From contig CM045988.1 in NCBI GenBank assembly GCA_025175895.1, positions 92,663,137 to 92,727,136 of the forward strand: a DNA stretch of 64,000 nt. The letters are read 5' to 3'. Source of the stretch: Wurfbainia villosa. Its lineage: Eukaryota > Streptophyta > Magnoliopsida > Zingiberales > Zingiberaceae. The notes under the pieces were generated by a model. That model saw only the letters and a list, made by a program, of their open reading frames with translations, did no database searches and was not told the DNA's origin. A program made the translations under genes and the position numbers. Shown here one piece after another: positions 46,975-59,475 of this stretch. Numbering within the stretch: position 1 is the stretch's first letter; each line of letters begins with the position of its first letter.

Positions 46975-49900
46975 AGACACTTGGGTATTGATATCGGGTG
47001 TAGCTCACATATATGTAATGACATACAGGGCTAAGGAATAGAAGAAGACTTGTCGAGGGGAGTCAAATAGTCGGGCAATGGAGCAAAGGTTGCCGCGGCC
47101 GCCATCGGAACTTATTTGTCAAGCTCCCTAGTGGACTAGTCTTAGAATCGACAATTGCTATTATGTTCCTTCTCTAATAAAGAACATTGTTTCTATTTCC
47201 TTAAATAGAAATGGTTTCCATTTGACGCTTAGTAACAATTGTTGTTATATAACTAATGGCGACTTTATGGAACCGGAACCTTGAGTAATGGCATTTATAC
47301 GCTGGACGATATCCAAAGTGACATTTTCAATATCAAAGCGAGCAACACGCGTGCTCGAAAAGGATAATCAAATAGACTCTATATGTGGCATTGTCGTTTG
47401 GCCATATAAGCAAGAAACGCATGTCCAATTACACCGATGTGGAATCTGGAATCGCTTGAATTGGATTCATACGATACATGTGAATCATGCTTAAAAGGCA
47501 AGATGACTAAGTTACCTTTACCGAAAAGGTGAACGAGTGGGAGAGTTACTAGGTCTAATACATACTGATGTATGTGGACCTATGTCAACTCAAGCATTAG
47601 GAGGCTATAGCTACTTCATTACCTTCACCGATGATCACTCACGGTTTGGGTATGTGTTCTTGATGAAACACAAGTCTGAAGCCTTTGAAAGGTTCAAAGA
47701 ATTCAAAAATGAAGTAGAGAAACAACATGACAAGAATATTAAAATACTTCGATCGGATCGAGGTGGTGAATACATAAGTCAAGAGTTTCTTGATTATCTA
47801 AGAGACAATGGCATATTGTCTCAATGGACTCCGCCCTATACACCACAGCATAATGGTGTATCTGAGAGGCGAATCGACCTTGTTGGACATGGTCGTCAAT
47901 GATGAATCATGCGACTCTTCCCAAGTCCTTTTGGGGCTATGCACTCGACGCTTACTTGTTAAATGTAATGCCTACTAAGGTAGTCTCAACTACTCCATAT
48001 GAGATATGGAATAGTAAGAAACCTCATGTATCTTACTTGAAGATATGGGGTTGTCTCGCTTATGTGAAGCTGACAGACGCATAAATTGGATGCTAAGTCC
48101 GATAAATGTCTATTTATTGATACCCTAAGGAAACAAGGGGTTACCAATTCTATCATCCTGTGGAACAAAAGGTGTTTGTTTCAAGGCATGCTGTGTTTCT
48201 AGAGAAAGAGTTTCTCTTGCAAGAAAACAAAGGGGAGTGTCGGAGCTTGAGGAGGCTCGAGAGACTCAAATAGACATTGATGAGATACCCGGTGAGCACA
48301 ACACCGACAACTCATAGTGACGAGCAATCTACCGACCTATTGTAACACCACATCTTCGTAGATCCGCAGAACACGCAATATTCCCGAGAGATATGGATTT
48401 CTAAGTGAATCGAACGACGTGTTACTCATTGATGATGAGGAGCCTACCAGCTTATGAAGAAGTGCCGACAAGTTCGAAGGGATAAGTGGCTTGGTGCCAT
48501 GAAGTCGAAATGGATTCCATGTATGAAACCAAGTTTGGAACTTGGTTGACCCACCAAGGGATAAAGCCTATAGGGTGCAAGTGGGTTTTCAAGAAGAAAA
48601 CCGACATGGATGGTAATGTGATTACCTATAAGGCTAGATTAGTGGCAAAGGATATCCTCCAAAGCAAGGTATTGATTATGACGAAACCTATTCGCATGTA
48701 GCTATGCTTAAATCCATTCGGATGCTCCCGCCATAGCGGCTCATTATGATTATGAGATATGGCGATGGATGTGAAAATTTTTCCTTAATGGAAACCCGCC
48801 GAGGACGTGTATATGATACACCGAGGGTTTCACATCGATTGATAAAACCAAGGTATGCAAATCGCGACGGTCCATTTATGGATTGAAGCAAGCATCCAGA
48901 GTCGAATATCCGCTTTGATGAGACCATCAAAAAGTTTGATTTCTCACAAAATCCGCATTTAACCTTGTGTGTACAAGAAGGTTAGTGGGAGGCAATGTGT
49001 TCCTAGTATTGTATGTCGATGACATATTACTTATAGGAAACGATGTTTCAATCTTACAGTCAGTTAAGGTTTGGTTATCCAAGACATTCTCCATGAAAGA
49101 CCTCGGAGAAGCAACCTACATCCTTGGGATTAAGATCTATAGAGATAGATCGAAACGGTTGCTTGGTCTTTCGTAGTCTACATATATAGACCGAGTGCTA
49201 AAGAGGTTTAGCATGTTGGAATCCAAGAAAGGTTTCTTACCCATCAGGCATGGGGTACACCTTTCGAAGTCTATGTGTCCGCGCACAGAAGACGAGAGGA
49301 TTTGCATGAGTAAGATTCCCTATGCATCCGCAATAGGATCTATCATGTATGCTATGTTATGTACAAGGCCCGATGTATCGTACACTCTGAGTGTCACGAG
49401 CAGATACTAGTCCGATCCAGGAATGGATCATTGGGCGGCTGTTAAGACGATCCTTAAGTACTTGAGAAGAACTAAGGATGTGTTCCTAATATATGGAGAA
49501 GGGTACATGGTGATACGTGGGTATACGGATGCCAGCTCCAGACAGACAAGGATGATTCCATGTCTCAGTCTGATTATGTATTCACCGAGAATGGAGGCGC
49601 AATAAGTTGGAAAGGTTCCAAGCTTGACCCTATAGCAGATTCTGCCACTAAGGCAGAATACATTGCAGCTTTGGAAGCAGCAAAGGAAGCGGTTTGGATC
49701 AAGAAGTTCATCTTTGAACTTAATGTGGTCTCATCAATGATCCAAACATGTGCTTCACCGCTATCATCTTATCGAGAGATCATCAAGAGGAACGAAATAC
49801 ATATCGAGAAAATTCTAACGAAAGGAACTTAGCGGATCCCTTTGACTAAGGCATTACCTCAAAATAAGCTGAGGGTCATGTTCGAGCTTATGGTATCGAT
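46975..49900 (+). pseudogene. pol: pol of element F (PR, IN, RT, RNase H), many breaks
   Basis: Order is copia-type. The protease active site is lost (DTWVLISGVAH where WVLDTG is expected, near 46974). The integrase core is open at 47537-47902 with Asp in HTDVCGPM, Asp in RSDRGGEY and Glu in NGVSERR, then FWGYALDAYLLN in a second frame. RT pieces: GCKWVFKKKTDMDGNVITYK (near 48570), YVDD at about 49015-49026 (LVLYVDDILLIGND), and DVSYTLSVTSRY. RNase H: GYTDAS (near 49520) and ISWKGSKLDPIADSATKAEY (near 49605). The segment 48085-48480 is largely unreadable. No single protein can be made. Confidence 0.87.
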
Positions 49901-49934
49901 ACCGTAGCGATTGGCATTAGGCCAAGTGGGAGTC

Positions 49935-52081
49935 CGTTAGTAATATATGAGAGATGTCCTAAGGCAATCGCTTTATGTATGAACCATTTATATGATAAAT
50001 GAAGATTCACTATTCGAGTATACATGTTTTATGTATTTGATTGATCTTAAACTCATTTATCGAATGTCCACGATACGATTCACAAAGATGAGAGAATTTG
50101 TGATTGGATCACAACTAGTGAGTATCTCTACATGTGTAATTGTGATGTATCGAATTATCCTAGTCGATGAATTGATGGATTTGGACACCATCAATTCACG
50201 AGACTAGCACGAGGTATACCTCGGTGTATCCAAGCAAATGATTCTCACCGGCCGAGACATAGTGATGTCCGAGTTAATCGTGGATGCTAGTTATGGTAAC
50301 TAGTTCATTGGAGTGACCACCGTAAGACTTCATATGGTTCTCTGCATATATAGATATGTCAATGAAGTTCTTACGTGGCTTAAGTGCGATGTTCCTTTCG
50401 ACTTGCGGTATTCAAGTCATCTTGATCATGGAGACTTATGCTTTGACATCTAAGCAAACATCTCTAAGGAGATGTGGACCCGGATGATTGGGTATAAGTC
50501 AAGTGATCAAGGTGTTTGAATAGCCTATAAAGGATTCACCACTCCTTGCGAGAGATGTATACCCATGGCCTCTCGTCGATTGTTACTAAAGTCTCGCCAA
50601 AGCATTACATGTTTAGAGTAAGGTACTCTTCGATACATGTGGAGTAACTAGAACTGTGAGGACGAGGAAATGATACTTGGGCTAGGTGTGACGTGAGTCA
50701 CCTAGTGGGATCGACACAATAGACCATGTCCCGAACCAAGTGGGTATAAGATGAGTGAAGGGAATGGGGCACGATTCATTCGAGCTGCTGAAGGGTTTCA
50801 GAAATAGTTCTGGATCAACCGTTGATCTTTTCGGTTAATTGAGGGTCATGATGTACTACTAGGTATCACTCATGATCGTTATATAATTAATGGTTAATTA
50901 TAGACGGCCAACATAAACCGAGAACCTATTTGGTCACACGCACAACGAGTGTAATCCAAAGGATTTAAAACGAGCTTGAGAATGGGATTCTCAGACCGAG
51001 AGAAACTAGGTTTGGTTGGACCAAACATAAAGCGAGCATGAAATCGTTTCAGTCGCAATGGAAGCGTGGATGGGCCGTGTCTTATGAAGACATAATGGAT
51101 GAACCAAAATGGTTTGGTTCTAATCCAATGGAGGAGAATAAACCAAAGGGTTTGGTTTATTTTAAACGAATGAACCAAAAGTTGGTTCGGTTCGTTTTAA
51201 CTTAAAATAAACCATCATGGTTTGGTTTATTTTAACTTATCTTAATGGAGCGGGTTAACGGGCCTAATGGTTATGATCCAATAACCATTAAGAGAATTAG
51301 TTCTCTATAAAAGAGGGCTTAATGGATAATCTTGCCCACCCCATTGAAGGAGTTGGCGCCAACTCCATTGCCGCCGCCCATTGCTCCTCCAACCGGCGTC
51401 CAGAAGGTTGCTTCCTTCCCCCTCGCCGGCGTCGAGCTGCTGCCGGTTGGTGCTCCGGTGATCTTCCTTGGGTGTGGCGATAAGGTGAGCACTTGGCTTC
51501 CTTGTTTTGGCCGGCGCCTACTCCTCCACCAAGCTGTCCAGTTTTCTGGACAGCTTCTTCTCCTCTCGTCGGAGCGTCGTTTGGACGACGGTTAGAGCTC
51601 CGACAGCGGCTAACTTACCGGGGATTCGATCTCCGGTAATCCTCTGAGGTGGAGGACGAAGGATTCGTCAATTAGTTGACGAATACCTCTCCGGAGAAGC
51701 GAGTTTTGAGAACTCGTATTAGGATCCGAATTTGGATTCGGATCGTGATCATCTCTCGATCACGTCGTCTTCAACACGAGGCTAGTAACCCGTATGAAGA
51801 CGAAGCTCGTGGCTTAGCGAAGTCATCCCGAGGAACTCGGCGTGGATACGGATAGAGACGATTCTAGCGAGGATCGTTCCGTTTGATGTCGTTACCGCTA
51901 CTCGTCATTCGAAAGGTATAACTCAGATAAATTTCCTTTTATTTCAAATTTAAATTTACATTTATGTCTACACTTGTTGTAATATGCATGCGTGTTTGTG
52001 TGTGTTGTAATAAATGTAGATTTATTATTTATTGTGTTCATGTTTACGTGATCGAACACACACACTGTGTAAAACCCAACA
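49935..52081 (+). repeat. Element F 3' LTR
   Basis: Matches 42699-44882 with scattered one- and two-base deletions. The purine-rich GCCAAGTGGGAGTC (49921-49934) just before it is the polypurine tract. The 87-codon frame at 51332-51595 is within the LTR and differs from the 5' LTR by indels, so it is not supported as a gene. Confidence 0.92.
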
Positions 52082-53579
52082 ATCTACTCGGGAGGTTTGG
52101 TCCTGCTGGAGGAGGCTTGTCATATCCATCATATTCAGCGGAAATTCCCTCTACTCTGTAGATATGATGCAGTGCGGACAAGCTCACCGCCCCTCGGAGG
52201 ATGTTTCTTGCTTGCATATATGGGCATGAGCATGCGCCCTAGAAGTTATTAAGGAGGAGTTTTTTTGTACCTCCTTGCACAGGAGGGTGCGGAGATCCCC
52301 TATCTTGTCCTCCACCCTATGATGTTGAATTCGCAGGTTTGCAATGATCTCAGAGTCCCTTTGTTTCTCCCGAAGGAGTTCCGCTACCTGCTCTCGAAGG
52401 TTTGTTAATTCTTGAGGAGGGGGAGTTTCTTTATCAGACTACGCTGACTGAGCGTCCTGCCGGATAGATAACGATTCTGTATGAGCCCGCTGTTGTTCTT
52501 GTAATGCTGCTATAGTTTCGGCATCCTTTTGGTGTTGGCAACGAGCCTCTGCCAGTTGCTCCTGGCATTGTTTCAACCACGTGGACAGGATTGCTCTCGG
52601 TTTTGGCTTGTCGACCCTCCGCTGTTGCTCCCACTTTAGGGACGGTCCGATATTCTTTGGAAAGAGTGGTCCAGTTCTTGATAATTGGTGAAGGCCTGGA
52701 GATCATTTATTAAAAAGAAATCATCAAGCGAAGAAAGTCAGAGAAGTCAGTTTGAGGAATATACCAATTCCAGAGCATGGCGCAGGCCTTCCATTCGGGA
52801 GATTAGTTCCTCCAAATTTAATATTCGGAGACCCCGGGTAGAGGAAGAAGAGGGGACGGATGACACTAGAGGTGAAGGCTCACTCATGATGGGAGAAGGG
52901 AAGATGGAAGCCGGAGGATGTGTCGAGGATTCAGGAGGAAAAGAAGAAGGAGCCCTTGTGAGGAGGCTCAAAGGGATAGGGGCTGAAAGAGAAGAACCAA
53001 AAGTAGAGAGTGGAAGGCTCAATGTGGTTGGCTGTGAAATGGGCACAGAAGAATCTGCAGAAGGGGAGTGGTCCGATGAGGATTTTGGTGAGGAAGATAT
53101 AGAGAGCACGGAGGTGGAAAGCTCTCCACTGGGGGGAGGAAAAGTAGAAGGATCCTGGTCTGTGTCCAACAGGGAAGAAAGGTCCCCCAAATCCGGGACA
53201 TCGAGGGAAAATGATGAGGGAGGAATCTCGACTGTCATGGGTTCAGGTGCAAGAGAATGTTCTGGGGAAAGAGGAGGAGGGGGCGCAGAGACGTCTGTCG
53301 TTGATAGGTGTTGACGCACCACCTCTCTGTGTTCATCCTCAGGTTGCGATAAGGAAGGGGGTGATTTCCGAATACCCAAGGCGGAAGGGGAAAAGACGGG
53401 AGAGTTAGGGTTTATAAGTAACATCGGAGATAAGGATAGACCGGTTACCCTAATCTCATCTGAAGCGGTGGAGATAGGAGTTTCAGAAGAATGAGGAGGA
53501 GAAGGGAGAGAGGAGATAGACATGGTGGTGATGGCTGAGGGTAAGGGAGAAGGTGAAGGCGAAAGGGTTGTAGGTTGTT

Positions 53580-56500
53580 TGTAAAGTACGGGAAAAAAAA
53601 ATTATGGATTAACCCTTTTATTTAATTGGATTTAATTAGTGGGTTAATTGGGTTTAACTAGTTGGATTGAGTCCATTGGGCTAGAATCTGTGGGCTGGAA
53701 ATTGGGCTTATTTGAAATTGGGCTTATTTGAAATTGGGCTTATTTGAAATTGGGCTTGATTTGGAATGGGCTTGGGCTGTATTGGGCTTGGGCTGATTGG
53801 TTTGAATCGGATTAGGCTAACTCAAATTGGATTGAGCTTGGGTTGGACTTGAGCCAGTTTGGGTTAACAGTTGGGTTAGTCGAACGACCTTTAAAGGATC
53901 GAACGAATCGAACAGGGCATTCATCGCGATTTCCTTTTTCTTCCCCGATTCCACGCCGTGATCCCAACTTTCTTCTCCGCCTCGTTTCTTCATTCTGAGC
54001 GATCGCGCCGCCAGGTTCCAGATCGTCGGCATCTGGGGAGAGCAGTTGACGGCGCCGCTCCCTTGGTCGATCTCCGGGGAGGATTTTGGGTCTCGCCTAG
54101 GGGGATCTCGGCGGTATTTACGGTGGATGGGCGGTGCTGTCGCCGCGACGGTGAGCTGCCATCGAGTGATCGGAGCTCGAATCTCGTTGGGGGCTAAGCT
54201 GTGCGTGGAGAGCAGCTGAGATCGGAGAAGGTTGGTTGCTGGTGGGAGAGACGCCGTGCTCTCTGCTTCCGATCTGCTCCTCATCGCCGCCGTGGATTCC
54301 TCGCATTGTCCATTTCACCGTGAGCTGGAGCTGCTACCGTCATCGTCATCCTCTTCGTTTCCTCGCAGTGAGCTCGATCACAGCGAGCTCGCACTCTGTC
54401 CCATTGCTTCTGCTACCGCCGATCATCGTCAGAGCTGGTTTGTGGAGCTTGAGGGTCGTCGGCGAACAGGGGATTGGGGAAGGAGCAAGGTCGGTGAAAT
54501 CCAAGTGTTGGTGAGTTTCGACCTGTTTCGTTTCCTTACTGCTGTGTGTTCTGTGTATTATGGGGAATTCGGAGTGTCCCGATTGTATTGGTTGTGATCT
54601 ATTCGGTGGATGAAGATGATATGGGTAAGGTTTTCCTTAATTGAATAGATTATGCAAATTGGTACTCTAAACTATGATCGAGATCAAGATGCGTGGAAGC
54701 CAAACTTGTGGGTGTGATTGGGATACTTTAGGAAGGTATACTATTGTTTCTGATTGATTTTGGATGTTTGGATGATTGATAATTGGTGGATCGAGGTTGA
54801 GGTAAGATTTGAATTGAGTTGTGGTTCATTCAGATCTCTATTTTCCGCATATAGTTTGTCCCAAAGAGTTGATGAGGATGGGTTATTATTGTTCATAGTA
54901 ACATTAAACTTGGATAACTCGCTTACAGAGCTTGACTTTCCGGATAAAGAATCGAGGTCACTGAGATGTTTTTCCTATGGTCTGATCCGATCGGTGTGTG
55001 AGACTGGAAGGTAAGCTATTTCTATAGCTTAGATTTAGTATTACTCGATTGTTAATATTGATTTAGTTGATCGAGATACTAGGGTGATGTAGGATTTGAT
55101 TCGATCATTAGATGTATGATGATACTTAACTGTATCCTATTGTTACAGGACTTTGATGGTGATGGATACATGAACGTGGAGATGGATAACACGGATTATG
55201 TATCAGGTGGGTAATATCTACCTGGTCCGGTAGTTTGATCAATTCTAGTGCATGATCTTGGATTTATGTTTATACCTGTTTACCTTAAATCCACTCTTAT
55301 TTAATCATATGCTTGTACTGCCTTGACCTTTTAGATATATACTCTGTTACTCATTGATTATCTAGCATGGATAGGAACTATAAACCCTATTATGTTAGCT
55401 GATAGATGTTCAGTAAGTACATGTGGTTAGGGTTACCTTTGTGACCTCAGATAGGGTTACTGTGTTACCTAACTAGAGTTAGGTGATGGATTGGATTATG
55501 GAGTCGATCGTTATATCATAACCGTATTAGTGGTGCATTTATGGTGGATCTAGTTGTCTGTGCATAGATAAGTGTATGGTTGTGATGTGACCATGGACTA
55601 GAGGTCCTAGCGCGATGGTATATCCATTAAGGATTGTGTGCTGTATGGTTATATGGATTGGATTGTATATCGCCATCTTGACTAGAGGTCTTAGCGTGGT
55701 TGGCGGTCAGTGTGTATGACTCTTTGTGTGATAGAGAGTCTTATGGATTGTAGTCCTTGCATGGTTGACTTTTGGTTGACTAGGTCTCCCGTGGGTTAGG
55801 AGTGTTGCGAGGAATTGTGTGTAGAGCTATGCATCATTACATTTCATGCACGCCGACGACCGGTATGCCTTGTGGTTGAGATAAGTCGCCAGTCATCCCG
55901 CCTCCCGCCACTCGGGTGGTAGTGGTTGAGGCGAGAGCATTGTGCATGCCGTTCTACCACTATAGATGGTAGGAGATGCGCACTCGCCACCGCTGTGGAG
56001 TGGTAGCGCACTCACCCACTATAGCATGCAGTGTGATGCATTGTCCCTGTGTGGTGCTCGTCTACTCATGGGTAGGGACGGAGCGCCAGCGACAGTGAGG
56101 ACCCGCAGGGGTAGCATATAGCTCTATGGCGGGCTAGCCATCTTTTCATACTACCTAACTCGGTCACTCGAGAGTGGTGGCGGCTGGAGTCGGGATAGTT
56201 GCCATGTCGTGCCACCTAGGACACACTGGGGTCGTGGTAGCGAGTTGGGTGCGCAGGTATGACCATGCATATGCATTGCATATATATATACGTATGCTAT
56301 TTGATATATGTTTTACATATGCGAGATCTTGCGATTGAGCTATGATTGTTACATGCTTGTTCATCATGATACATGTCATTTGCATTTTATTTATCGCTAC
56401 TGATGTGCATGATACATGCGTTGATTCATATATATGCATTTGATTAGTATCATGTCATTGTGGAGACTTGGTTATTAGTACAGGTGATCATATACTGTTC

Positions 56501-57171
56501 ATATGTTGGAGTATTGGTCAGGTATGAGATTGACCTGGTACATTATATGGGTTATGTTATTGTATATCTGTCAGGATGATATAGTTTATGGTGTTGTAGA
56601 CCGTCAGGTACGTTGGTACATTACTTTATGTTCAGTTGATCAGTTTAGTATATATCTTGAGTATGATTTCTTGTAGTTCTGTTATTAGATTTGGATATGA
56701 CTGTATGTCTATTGGACTCATGCTGTATACCTGTAGATCTTCACATGTATACTCGTAGATCTATCCTTATATGTTGTTCATGCACTTTCTATATATTACC
56801 CCTGAGTTTATACTCACCACCCCTGACTTCAGGTTTCACGCCTGATACGTAGAAGATTCCTTGACGTTTGAGCTCAGATGATCCCATCTCACAAGAACAT
56901 TTGGGGTTTTCAATTTGCTCTGTTATTTTGTATTATGGCCATGTATAATCAGTGTTGTATCTGGCTGTGGATTTGTACGTTGTTGTGTGTAGTATGTTAG
57001 AGTCGCACCGGTGCACACCTCTTGTGTTGTTGTGGATATATTGTTTGGTATTGTCCATTTATATATTGTTGTTGTGGGCCTACGGCCCTTGTATTAACCC
57101 GATATGTTGCCACGTACAGGGGAGATGTCGTCCGTTTGCTTTTCGGCACGGCATACTCTCGGGGCGTGACA
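53580..57171 (+). mobile_element. Element G: probable solo LTR (Ty3/gypsy, Del/Tekay-like)
   Basis: Starts TGTAAAGTACGGGAAAA and ends GGGGCGTGACA, with TGT/ACA ends. The flanks are TTGTT (53575-53579) and CTGTT (57172-57176), a one-mismatch target duplication. No coding domain, primer site or second LTR is seen in its 3.6 kb. Length and the GGGGCGTGACA end resemble LTRs of Del/Tekay elements. Inside are a 16-base tandem repeat (ATTGGGCTTATTTGAA, 53701-53759) and a GC-rich stretch with open frames (53960-54600) that may be a leader or a captured sequence. Confidence 0.6.
53701..53759 (+). repeat. 16-bp tandem repeat, 3.5 copies
   Basis: Three exact units of ATTGGGCTTATTTGAA followed by a partial one. 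Confidence 0.9.
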
Positions 57172-57390
57172 CTGTTGGCCCTCACTCCGCCTGGATTCTT
57201 GGAAGCGCCTTGCCATTTTCCGTTGGAAAAAGGAATACATCCTGCCTGCCGGGGAAAGAGAAGAAGCACTAGAGTTAATAGTTGAAACGCCGAAGGAGGG
57301 TGGTGGCAAGAAAGAAAGACAACAAAGAAGGAAAAGACGAAAAGACAAATAAAAAAGATGAAAGCAAAGAGGATGAAAGAGGAAGCGTCT

Positions 57391-57398
57391 TATATAGA
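57391..57398 (-). promoter_or_regulatory. TATA box proposed for antisense gene 1
   Basis: TATATAAG on the minus strand, followed by a pyrimidine-rich leader (TTCCTCTTT and CTTCTTTCTTTC tracts) typical of plant 5' UTRs. Solo LTR G now lies between it and the ATG at 53523. Confidence 0.5.
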
Positions 57399-57544
57399 AG
57401 GGGGTGTTGAATGGGCTGGTGATGTCAATTGGACTACTAGCCTGTAAAAGAGGCCCTGGGAAAAAGAATGAAGACATGATGGCAACATGAAGGCAGAGCC
57501 TGGGATCCAATCTGCACATTTTTTATGCGAATTGGTGTCGGTCG

Positions 57545-58600
57545 CTATTATTTTATCCCCGCGTGGTGGCGGAACGGAAGAACTGAGTATCCCTCAGTTA
57601 TCTATTATTTTATCCCCGTGTGGTGGCGGAACGGAAGAACTGAGTACCCCTCAGTTATTTATTATTTTATCCTCGTACGATGGCAGAACGGAAGAACTGA
57701 GTATCCCTCAGTTATTTATTGTTTTATCCCCGTGCGGTGACGGAACGGAAGAATTGAGTATCCCTCAGTTATCTATTATTTTATCCCCGTGTGGTGGCGG
57801 AACGGAAGAACTGAGTATCCCTCAGTAATCTATTATTTTATCCCCGTGTGGTGGTGGAACGAAAGAGTTGAGTGCATTCCTCAACTATCTATTATTTTAT
57901 CCCTGTGTGGTGGTGGAACAAAAGAGTTGAGTGTATTCCTCAACTATATTTTATTTTATCCCCGTGCGGTGGTGGAACGGAAGAGTTGAGTGCATTCCTC
58001 AACTATATATCATTGTTATCCCCGTGCGGTGGCGGAACGGAAGAACTGAGTATCCCTTAGTTATCTATTATTTTATCCTCGTGCGGTAGCAGAACGGAAG
58101 AACTGAGTATCTCTCAGTTATTTATTATTTTATCCCCGTGTGGTGGCGGAATGGAAGAACTGAGTATCCCTTAGTTATTTATTGTTTTATCCCCGTACGG
58201 TGGCGGAACGGAAGAACTGAGTATCCCTCGGTTATTTATTGTTTTATCTCCGTGCAGTGGTGGAACGGAAGAATTGAGTGTCCCTCAGTTATCTATTATT
58301 TTATCCCCGTGTGATGACGGAATGAAAGAACTGAGTATCCCTCAGTTATCTATTATTTTATCCCCATATGGTAGTGGAACGGAAGTGTTGAGTGAATTCC
58401 TCAACTATCTATTATTTTATCCCTGTGTGGTGGTGGAACGGAAGAGTTGAGTGCATTCCTCAACTATATATTATTTTATCCTCTTGCGGTGGTGGAACGG
58501 AAGAGTTGAGTGCATTCATCAACTATATATCATTGTTATCCCCGTGCGGTGGCGGAACGGAAGAATTGAGTACTCCTCAGTTATAGATTATTTCATTCTC
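57545..58600. repeat. 57-60 bp minisatellite, about 18 units, each with a stem-loop
   Basis: Unit starts (TTTTATCCCC) at 57551, 57608, 57665, 57722, 57779 and 57836 show an exact 57-base period. Later units are 57-60 bases. Each unit has CGGAACGGAAGA followed by a hairpin: AACTGAG-tatcc-CTCAGTT in one type, and AGTTGAG-tgcattc-CTCAACT in the other. Because 57 is a multiple of three, open frames appear by chance in several frames; they are not genes. Confidence 0.95.
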
Positions 58601-58851
58601 GTGCAATAGAAGTGTATCCGCGATCCCTGCGTAATGAAAGGGCGGAGAAGTTGTTTGTTTGTTTAATTTTTTCATTATCCCAGAGAAGTATAAAATTTGA
58701 CACAGTCGGAGGAATGCCGGAAGAAGAGGGTAAGCGGGAAAGGATGTAGGTGAAAGTTTACATTGCAGAAAGTTCATTACTTTGGAAGGGCTACATGTTA
58801 CAACTTCCCTAAAAGAAGAAAATAACAAAAGAAACCCTTATTCCTATGGCA

Positions 58852-59130
58852 TTACAACTCTTTGTTGGAAGGTACTGAAGGAGCCTCTTTGCGTGGCTTG
58901 GGTTGACGTAGTAGCTGCCGAAGGTAAGACTGTTGTATGAAGATGTGATTTGATAAGTCCTTCTGAGCTACCGCCAGTTGTTGGCGCAGGGAATAATTGC
59001 TGGTAGAAGCCTCCCTTAAGCGTCGCTACAGATATCCAACCTGTTCCTCCAGAGCGGCGATATAGCATTGTTCTTCAGTCTTTTCTTCGGAAGGAAAAGA
59101 GCTGCTATCCTGTTCAGAGGTTTGTTCCAT
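58852..59130 (-). pseudogene. Antisense gene 4 (aORF-4) of element E, small coiled-coil protein
   Basis: A minus-strand frame from the ATG at 59130 to the TAA at 58852-58854, 92 residues with one in-frame TAG at about residue 35. The N-terminus is acidic (MEQTSEQDSSSFPSEEKTEE). The middle is heptad-like (ALEEQVGYL, then RRLREASTSNYSLRQQLAVA) and the tail is basic. A TATAAGT on the minus strand near 59174-59180 lies about 45 bases before the ATG. No known domain. Confidence 0.45.
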
Positions 59131-59475
59131 GGCGAAGAGAAGATGAATATTAACCAAATGATGGCTGGGGATACTTATAACGGCAAAGGAAGAAGGTGCA
59201 TTGACTCATGAAGAAGGTAAAAATAATAAATGTTAGTAAAGAAGGAGAAACGTAGAGACAGTGGGTGGAAGTTATTAGCGCAGTAACTTTAGACGATTTA
59301 AATTCCACGAAAGTAGTAAGGGGAAGTAGGTTCGGATGGGATGGCAGTCTTTTCTGGTGGCAGTTGTTTTACATTTGCAGGAAAATGACAAAACGAAGTC
59401 TTAGTACTCTCTTTTTCTTTTTATTAATATTTTCGATCATAATTACATCATTTAGGCTAATCCTTATACAAGTTT

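Larger units (their letters stand above)
42699..52081 (+). mobile_element. Element F: degenerate Ty1/copia retrotransposon
   Basis: LTRs are at 42699-44882 (2184 bases) and 49935-52081 (2147 bases), TGTTAGTAATATATGAG (CGTTAG at the 3' copy) to AACCCAACA. The target duplication ATCTA is exact (42694-42698 and 52082-52086) and lies in the antisense gene of element E. The primer-binding site starts at 44884. gag and pol (integrase before RT, the copia order) are broken in many places. LTR TATA boxes TATAAAAGAG are at 44095-44104 and 51305-51314. Confidence 0.93.
42397..53523 (-). pseudogene. Antisense gene 1 (aORF-1) of element E, split by element F
   Basis: The minus-strand start is the ATG at 53523. 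Exon 1 (53523-52765) encodes a Ser/Pro-rich chain (MSISSLPSPPHSSETP) ending in NLEELISRMEGLRHALEL. A 69-base GT-AG intron (52696-52764) follows. The next exon (from 52695) encodes Gln/Glu-rich coiled coil with one or two frame breaks (AEARCQHQKDAETIAALQEQ and LTNLREQVAELLREKQRDSE are legible). Element F cuts the gene at 52086, and the C-terminal part resumes at 42693, ending at a stop at 42397 after ALRKHQENCHRL and FLHWETGFRRYPPNRF. A minus-strand TATATAAG near 57391-57398 lies before a CT-rich leader, now separated from the ATG by solo LTR G. Not a gag or pol part; function unknown. Confidence 0.5.

Noticed and set aside
51332..51595. 87-codon frame in the 3' LTR of F
   Set aside because: The corresponding 5' LTR segment has frame-changing indels, so there is no sign of selection.
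53817..54597. Overlapping frames of 79-155 codons on both strands in the GC-rich part of G
   Set aside because: No recognisable domain, frames on both strands are equally open, and the stretch lies inside a probable LTR. A captured exon remains possible but is not supported.
57487..58586. Repeat protein with a 19-residue period (LSPCGGGTEELSIPQ)
   Set aside because: The 57-base period is a multiple of three, so every frame without a stop stays open; several frames are open at once and no start or promoter fits.
57545..58600. CRISPR-like array
   Set aside because: Units are contiguous tandem repeats without unique spacers, in a plant retroelement.
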